A DNA stretch of 64,000 bases from Suillus spraguei (lineage: Eukaryota; Basidiomycota; Agaricomycetes; Boletales; Suillaceae): assembly GCA_016800925.1 (NCBI GenBank), contig JABCPU010000033.1:124001-188000 (forward strand). Direction: 5' to 3'. The notes under the pieces are model-generated. The model saw only the letters and a list, made by a program, of their open reading frames with translations. It was not told the DNA's origin and ran no database searches. Positions 57,648 to 64,000 of this stretch are shown here, piece by piece. Numbering within the stretch: position 1 is the first letter of the stretch; the number at the start of each line of letters is the position of its first letter. The position numbers were made by a program, and so were the translations under genes.

Positions 57648-58485
57648 TGCTGTGGCACGAGGCAACATGTAATAAGGCTTGCCGTGGAATCAGTGATAAG
57701 GAACAGAAAACAAACTACGCACCAAATGGAGCTATGCGGACGCGGCAAGGACATGGAAGGACATCGGTTCGTGGAACGTGGTGCGGCAGTCGGTACGGTG
57801 TGCGGTAAGCGTGGGATGCTGCCAGTACTGCTAAAGGGGTAGAAGGCCATGGACTAGTGGTAACTCCTGTAGATGTGAGACGAGTGTCAAAATATGGGGT
57901 TTTAAGCCCAGCGCCAATATGTTCGTTACACCCAAAACATCCAGGATCATTGGCTGTGAATAATCCAAGCCTGTGCAGGTGCTTGGCAGACCAGCTGCCC
58001 TTGAATGTAACATTATGCACAAACCAGCATATGAAAAGTACGTGCATGTGAAGTCATTTTGATGTGGAGGTGTTCTTGTCACTGTAGTACCAAACATCTA
58101 AGTGAAAAATTTGGATGACCTGCACATACCAGTATGGGTGGCATTCATCATCATTTTCATGTGAGAGCACCATAATGTTGGCACAAGTTTGAGGGTTAAT
58201 CGTGCTGCGGCACGAGGCAACATGTAATAAGACTTGCTGTGGAATCAGTGATAACAAACATAAAACAAACGACACACAAAATGGAGCTATGTGGATGCAG
58301 CAAGGACATGGGAGGACATCAGTATGTGGAACGAGGTGTGGCAGTTGGTATGGTGTGCGGTAAGCGTGGGATGCCGCCAGCAATGCTAAAGAGGTAAGAC
58401 GGCCATGGACGAGTGGTAACTCCTATAGATGTGAGACAAGTGTCAAAAGATAGGGTTTAAGCCCAGCACCAATATGTTCGTTACA
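57648..58485. mobile_element. Pair of 283-bp direct repeats around 272 bp, TRIM-like
   Basis: 57648-57930 and 58203-58485 are direct repeats of equal length, beginning TGCTG(T/C)GGCACGAGG and ending ATATGTTCGTTACA, about nine tenths alike by eye. They have TG...CA ends, as LTRs do, and enclose 272 bp without coding capacity. They sit exactly at the centre of the inverted-repeat element. A terminal-repeat retrotransposon in miniature is one reading; a simple internal duplication is the other. I see no clear target duplication. Confidence 0.5.
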
Positions 58486-59325
58486 GCAGTTACTACACTT
58501 GAGCGCTACTGATCTCGCCTAGAGTATTCCGAATACATACAATTTAGGATATAAGCACCGCGTACCCCGCACGATACAGTACCTGATTTTACCCCATTGC
58601 ATGTACTATAGGTCATGATTATTGTCTAGCTCTGGATCTACCCAGTAGTAGACTTAGTCTTTAAAGTTCCTTATCGCTCGTTAATCGATTACGCTCATTT
58701 GCTGCTACCGCTACTGCACCGCCGGTAGTAATAACATATTTGTCTCACTCAAGTAACTTTGTTCTTGCTCTCGCTAGCTAACAGCTCGCAACCTTACCGC
58801 TACCACTGATATCACTGCTCATCACCACTTGCTCAACGTTACTGTTTCAAGTATTATCTCAACCAAGGTAGCTCCACTACATACAACACTAGTTCCAGCG
58901 GCATTATCGCTGACCGCGGCAACTTACTGCTGACTGCATCACACACCGCTACTTTACTGCTGAAAGTACCGCAGCCTTCTTTACTGTTTCTTTGCATCGC
59001 TCGCAACCTTACTGCTACCACTGATATTATCACTCGCCACCGCTCACTCGACGTTACTGATACTGACTCTATTTCAACAACACTAGTACCACTACATATG
59101 ACGCTAGTTCCAGCGGCATCATCGCTGACCACGGCAACTTACCGCTGACTACGACACTACATTCGCACATTGGTTTGACTCAAACTTGACCATACTAACA
59201 GGCATCCCCCTTTAGGGTCGAACACTCTTGTTTTGCAAGTGAAGCAGACTAGACGGAGTGCAAGACCACACATACTAACTTAGGAGGTAGTTTATCTACA
59301 GCCCAGGTTAGGTTGTATCTTTACA

Positions 59326-61541
59326 CCATTCTGCTGGGGTGAGTTGTGGACTTTAAGCTGTTGCTTGATACCTTGATCCTTCAGGTATGCATCAAATTCC
59401 AGTCTCAGGTATTCTCTGCCTCTGTCCGAGCGAAGTTTCCGGACTTTGGTTCTGGAATTCTGGTATGATATTTTGGCCTGTAAATGTTTGAAAGCAGAAA
59501 ATGCATCGCTTTTGAGCTTTAGGAATTCAATCACGGTCCAGCAGCTGAAGTCGTCTGTGAAGCTGACATAGTATACATGTCTGGCTACACTTTCCATCTG
59601 AGCGGGTCCCCACAAATCTGTGTGAATAAGTTCTCTGTATGTCCGGGGTCAATTTTCCGATTCATCTGGAAATGGCTGTCGTGCAGCTTTGGCTTTGGTA
59701 CAGGCCTCACAAAATTCTGGACATGAAGTGGAGTCAAGCTCTATGCCTCAGATTAAGTCATGCTTCACTGCATGGATCACGGTGGGTTGTGCAACATGTC
59801 TGAGAATTCAATGGAGTTCACATACTGTGAGTTTGGCAACATTTGCTCGTTCTTCCAGAGCGGTGGATATGGTGTACAGACCATTGATCAAGGGAATTGT
59901 GGCAATCAGCTTTTGCTTCAGAGCAGGGGTCCGGATTTTGCAGTGTGTGTTTTCAAAATGAATAGCAAAACCCACGGCAGTTATCTGATGTGTGGAAACA
60001 AGAGTTAGCGCCATTTTAGGTGTGTATAGCACATTCTGGAGGGTTACAGTGGTGCTTGCTTCTCCGAGTGGCAATTCCAACTGGACCTCTCCTTGTCCAA
60101 AAGCACTAATGGCTGTACCATCTGCCATCCTGACTTCCTGAGGTGGGATCTCCATGAATTTGGTGAATCTTTCCTGGTCTGGACAAAAATGAGATGTTGC
60201 TCCACAGTCCAATATTGTGCTCCGGTGGCTTTCTGGAGGTCCGGAAATTGTTGCAAAGCAAAGTTTTCTGATGGGATAGGGGCAGCTGCTGCAGTATTAG
60301 CAGTTGGCTTCTTCGAGTTTCTGCTACCTTTGCGCCTTTGACTTTCTGGTCTCTGTCCTTCCTTTCCACCTCCAGTGGCCCAACAATCTGATTTGTAGTG
60401 TCCTTTCTTGTCGCAGTTGTAATATACGACATCCTTGTTTGCTCCACAGCTATTCCAAGGATTAGCTCCAGTGGACAATGCAGAATTTCCAGCTTTCTTT
60501 CCGGAATGCGGATTTCTGATGAGCCAATGCTCATTTATGATGCTATCGGATAAGATAAGATAAGATAGTATCATGTGATCTTAGAACCTTCTAGAATATG
60601 ATGTCATAACAATGTCACAACTATCACATCGTACAATTCTCGTTTCTATTTTATGATTGGCTAGTAGTTTCAAACTCAGTTTACATCTCAGTTTCAATAT
60701 GTGTATATAGTTAGCTAGTTTTGCTGTAGTAGTTCTTTAGTTCAAACCTCTTGTATCTACATAGTAGCAATCCAAGACGTCCTTGCTCCTCTCTCTTTCC
60801 TGGTGATAACCTTAGTTTGAGTCCTAGTCTCTGCCCTTGCGTTAATTCGTTTGTGGATTGTGACACCATGGTTACTGCAGTTATTAGCTTGTGAGGTATC
60901 ACTACCTGCTGGGCATAACCTGCGGCAGCTTCCAAAGATGAGATGATTGAATGGTAAGAATCTGGGAGTGATCCCATGATTATGGCAGTGTAGTCTTCAT
61001 CAGCTACCTGTGTACCCATTCCGGCCATGGTCTGGCAGAGTTGATTCAACTCTCTGAAGTGTGCCTTTACATCTCCATATTTGTCACAATGAGTTAGGAG
61101 CATGCATTTCTGGACATCCACCTTTACTAGGGCAGACTTGTCCTCATGGATCTTCCAGAGTTCCAACCACATGCCAGATCCAGAATCCATGCTATCCAGC
61201 TGTAGCATCAGCCTATCCATGATGGTGCTGAAGATATGCTGTTGGACAAGTGAGTTTTTCTGTATGTACTCATTAACTTCCTTCCTATTGTCCTTGATTT
61301 CATCCAGGGTTGCTGCAGTTCTGTCCGGTTTACGTACTACTCCGGCTGTATCAGCAACATAGCAGATGGACTTGACTACCATCCCATCTACATATTCTCC
61401 AAGTCCACACGCCCTTAAGGCAATTGTCATATGATTCTTGTAAGTGACCCAATTGGATCCATCTTCAGTAAGATGCAGAATATTAAACAGAGAACTGGAA
61501 CTGGAGAGCATACTGTAATCCATTTGAGTAGCAGGGCTCAT
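59326..61541 (-). mobile_element. Ty1/copia retrotransposon remnant (gag, protease, partial integrase)
   Basis: From ATG 61541 the minus strand gives a copia gag (ILHLTEDGSNWVTYKNHM, LLTHCDKYGDVKAHFREL, MGSLPDSYHSIISSL). After an interruption at about 60540-60867 follow a zinc knuckle (YYNCDKKGHYKSDCW), the protease motif DCGATSHF with VLYTPKMALTLVS, and an integrase start (YVSFTDDFSCWTVIEF, LRSDRGREYL, HNSPQQNG). The integrase is cut at 59326 by the inverted-repeat element; reverse transcriptase and RNase H are absent. Several frame changes and a TGA before the integrase confirm decay. Confidence 0.85.
60540..60867. mobile_element. About 330-bp insertion inside the copia gag
   Basis: On the minus strand the gag frame runs to KLITAVTM, then non-coding sequence with GATAAGATAAGATAAG and a TATATAG box intervenes before the frame resumes at NEHWLIRNPHSGKK. 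The insert has a TG start (TGCTATCGG) and CA end (ATTGTGACA) on the plus strand, as a solo LTR would. I could not find a target duplication, so limits are approximate. Confidence 0.4.
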
Positions 61542-62175
61542 AACCTGACAAGATTATGGCCAGAGTATAGGGGGAAAGAATCCAGAGGGTTTCTGGATGA
61601 GTTTCCGATGAAGTCTCCAAAGGGAATCCAAAGGATATCTGGAAGAGGTTTCCGAGATGTTTTCCAGAGGTATTCCGGAAATAGGGGTTCTGGAAGAGTG
61701 GACTAAGATAGGAACCAGAAAGGAATGGAAATCTGGTTTATAGGAGTAGAGTAACTTCAGTACAGAATAGATTTCTTATTTCAACACTTTAACTTGTAGT
61801 TTACATGCTGTTCTTATACTAAATATGTATGGAGTATCTCTGTCATCATCTCCAATGATATGATGGAGTCTGGAGTAAGTAGCTGTACACTATGCTATCA
61901 TTGCTATGGATGAGTGTTAGTCTACTCTGCTACTTGACAGGTAGTCCAGTGATTTAGAGGAGTAACCTAATCCAGATGACAGGTCATATGACCGGAAATA
62001 CTTTCAGATATCACTTCTGGATAGGGGCTATCAGATGCGAATTCTAACAGCCATCTCACATTCACAGGATAATCTAAACAGAAGATGGTGGTATGTCGAG
62101 CACATGATAACATTGTTAGCCACCATTCAAATACATCATGCCTACATAAGGTCAAATATATATATGTAATACATG
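61542..62175. other. Region between copia gag and gypsy LTR
   Basis: Probably holds the copia leader and LTR: a TTATGAGCCCTGCT segment sits next to the gag ATG, and TCTGGA/TTTCCGGA-type words recur at 61570-61700. I could not define LTR ends. No gene seen. Confidence 0.4.
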
Positions 62176-62651
62176 TGTTACAATCGTACGTGCCCCTATT
62201 CATTTTCCCTTTGTTTCCTTACTTGTATATCACGTCACATGACTCTGACTTATATGCTCAATGCATTTGTACAACACATGCCTTCCTTATTAGAATATGC
62301 AGTCACGTTCTCACGGTTACTTGGTCTGTGCGCACATATTGGCCTATTTAAGCACAGTGTACTTGTAGTAGATTCCCTACTTTAATCTTACTGGGTTTTA
62401 CCTGGAATCTCCTTCGCTTAGGTCTCCAACCTAAGTCGTCTTGAATCGTCTCTAAGTCTAAGCACTCCTTAGTCTTAGTCTCTATTCTCACGGATACCTC
62501 TTAGACTTGTCTTTGAGGCTGAACCCTTGATCGTACTCGGAACGCGTTCCTTGTACTTTCACCTCATCCTCTTCTGGACGTTGTAAGAACCTCCCAGCAG
62601 ACCGCCTGTGTCTTTTCACTGTCACTGGTGACGCCACCCCAGTTCGTAACA
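62176..62651 (+). mobile_element. 5' LTR of a Ty3/gypsy retrotransposon
   Basis: 476 bp, TGTTAC...GTAACA, the same family as the solo LTR at 49947-50418. It contains CCTATTTAAGCAC, a likely core promoter. The gag frame begins 200 bp downstream. The 3' LTR must lie beyond the window. Confidence 0.9.
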
Positions 62652-62851
62652 AAAGATTAAAGTCCTTTCTCTTCGTCGACTATCCAGTCCTTGACCCTGA
62701 ACCCTGATCGCCTAGATCAGTAGACTAGCATACACGTACGCTGAGCAGATTGTCAAGAGGAAGCCCCCTGACAGAAGAAAAGCCCTGACGGACAGCAAGA
62801 CAGCGCGTGTAGGCATCGAGAAAGTATAACTCATCAGAAGAAACATCAACC

Positions 62852-63621
62852 ATGTCGACCAAAGAATTCGAATACAAGATCGGTCAACCGATTGGTTTTG
62901 ATGGAGATCGTGATAACTCTCGCGAGTTTATCCAGTCGTGCAACTTGCACTTTGACATCAATGAAAAGCTTTACACCACCGACAAACAGAAGATCATCTA
63001 CATAACATCCTTTATGACCGAAAGGAATGCCAAGGCTTGGAAAGAACAATTCCTTGAACATGCCCAATCTACCGACACTTCGGGACAAAAAGTTGGTTAT
63101 GGGACGATGGCAGAATTTATGAAGAGCTTCAAAGAAGCATTCGAACCGGTGGATACCAAAGGAACTGCGCTCACTAGACTCAGAGATCTCAAACAAGGGA
63201 CTGGAGATCTCCACACCTATGTCGCTGACTTTGAGGCACTTGCAGCCAAGGCCCAGATCACCGACAACACGACGAAGATCCAGTTCTTCCAAGACGGCCT
63301 TAATTGGGGTATCCTTACAAAGCTTTTCAATACAGGAGATGTCTCCGAAATATTCAGAGACGTTGTGTTGCAATGCGTTGCTATTGACAATGCCCATCAT
63401 CGGCTTAACGCCATGAGGACGCGTCATGTTCCACAACAGAAGAAGAAGAACTACGGGAATGCACGGTATATTCCCAACCGTGACTCTAATGCAATGGTCG
63501 TAGATTGAATCTCCGATATGGAGAGATCAGAATGCATGAAGAAAGGACAATGCTTCGGATGCAGAAAGACAGGACACCATATCCATAATTGTCCTGACAG
63601 AAAGAAGAAGACCCCACTCTG
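62852..63621 (+). pseudogene. Ty3/gypsy gag with zinc knuckle, interrupted by TGA
   Basis: ATG 62852 opens a retrotransposon gag domain (NSREFIQSCNLHFDINEK, AKAWKEQFLEHA, FMKSFKEAFEPVDTKGTALT, LRDLKQGTGDLHTYVADFEA). The frame stops at TGA 63506-63508 after NAMVVD, but the same frame continues with ISDMERSECMKKGQCFGC, completing a CCHC knuckle (CFGCRKTGHHIHNC). The stop therefore sits where arginine (CGA) is usual in this family and fits one C-to-T change. A second TGA follows at about 63619. Read-through is possible but unproven. Confidence 0.85.
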
Positions 63622-63689
63622 ACAAACCGAAGTCAAAGGGGAAGAAGAAGATGAAGAAACCGTGAGACGGATTGTTGAGGATTTTTGAC

Positions 63690-64000
63690 TTGGAGAAACA
63701 AAGATTCGACGTATGTTTCTCCCAATGTATTACTAAGACTTGTACGCGCTGTAGGTGAAAGAAAAGAACTTCGTGTCCCCATCACCCTCCATTCGTGTAC
63801 TCGCTTGAAATCCGTCGACACCACCGCTGTTATCGATTCAGGAGCAGCAGGAACATTCATCTCTGAGGAGTTTGTGAAACTCCATCAAATCACACGACGA
63901 AAACTCAAAACACCATTTCGAGTTACTACGGCAGATGGCACTCTTATCAAAGGAGGACTGATCACACACTACTGTCTTCTGGTGGTCAAAATTGACGAAC
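63690..64000 (+). CDS. Ty3/gypsy pol, aspartic protease region, runs off the window
   Basis: In another frame from gag, the sequence TYVSPNVLLRLVRAVGERKE leads to VPITLHSCTRLKSVDTTAVI and the retroviral-type protease site DSGAAGTFISEEF, then FRVTTADGTLIKGG. The frame is open to the last base, so reverse transcriptase and integrase should lie to the right. Start of the pol frame is approximate. Confidence 0.85.

Larger units (their letters stand above)
56528..59325. mobile_element. Large inverted-repeat (foldback-like) element, non-autonomous
   Basis: The ends are inverted: TGTAAAGATACAACCTA at 56528 and its complement ending at 59325. The inverted similarity extends far inward: 57440-57627 is the complement of 58486-58680, in addition to the terminal 170 bp. 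On the left the terminal block is duplicated (it starts again at 56955). The arms are rich in GTGGTCAGCGGTAAGTTGC-like words. The centre holds two 283-bp direct repeats. No transposase frame is present. The right end cuts the copia integrase within HNSPQQNG, so the element, or a rearrangement at its edge, is younger than the copia remnant. Superfamily not assigned. Confidence 0.7.

Noticed and set aside
57599..58383. Minus-strand frames with similar sequences in the inverted-repeat element
   Set aside because: The similarity comes from the 283-bp direct repeats; frames lack a domain and differ by frameshift.
62846..63436. Minus-strand frame of 196 codons over the gypsy gag
   Set aside because: Complement of the gag coding sequence, which has clear family motifs on the plus strand.

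Overview
The window reads as nuclear DNA of an agaricomycete (mushroom-type basidiomycete), inferred rather than proven. Genes carry many introns of about 45-70 bp, and several families are typical of Agaricomycetes: F-box proteins, OPT peptide transporters, FunK1 kinases, DUF6532 proteins and Plavaka transposases. No species call is possible from sequence alone.

Left part (1-39.4 kb) is mainly gene-bearing. It opens with the carboxylase half of a urea amidolyase-like biotin enzyme (155-4919), whose 3' end was duplicated together with a downstream F-box gene (4757-6603 and 7908-9708). Then come an OPT transporter (11332-14173), a larger F-box protein (14897-17058), a cyclophilin (17235-18130), a secreted flavin amine oxidase (19081-21154), the tiny Golgi protein Kish (21720-22113), condensin subunit SMC2 (22129-26392), a DUF262 protein (26865-29953), a secreted GH88/105-type hydrolase (30409-32023), an FCP1-like phosphatase (32529-34419) and a second OPT transporter (35630-39371).

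Right part (41-64 kb) is a nest of transposable elements: a fragment of a second DUF262 gene abutting a hAT remnant; a Plavaka-type element (42430-48800) with its transposase and a divergent DUF6532 gene; a second decayed Plavaka transposase split by a solo LTR, followed by FunK1 kinase and DUF6532-like remnants; a large inverted-repeat element containing 283-bp direct repeats; a Ty1/copia remnant cut by that element; and the 5' end of a Ty3/gypsy retrotransposon running off the window.

Three themes stand out. (1) Unusual gene structure: protein-supported micro-exons of 4, 7, 8, 9, 10, 12 and 16 nt and four GC-AG introns. (2) Frequent single-base frame slips in otherwise well-conserved genes, which could be decay or assembly error. 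(3) A 79-bp near-perfect palindrome flanked by a 9-bp direct repeat, which looks like a miniature Mutator-type insertion. The genes do not form one pathway; the only biosynthetic-style linkage is nitrogen scavenging (urea carboxylase, amine oxidase, peptide transporters), which may be coincidental.
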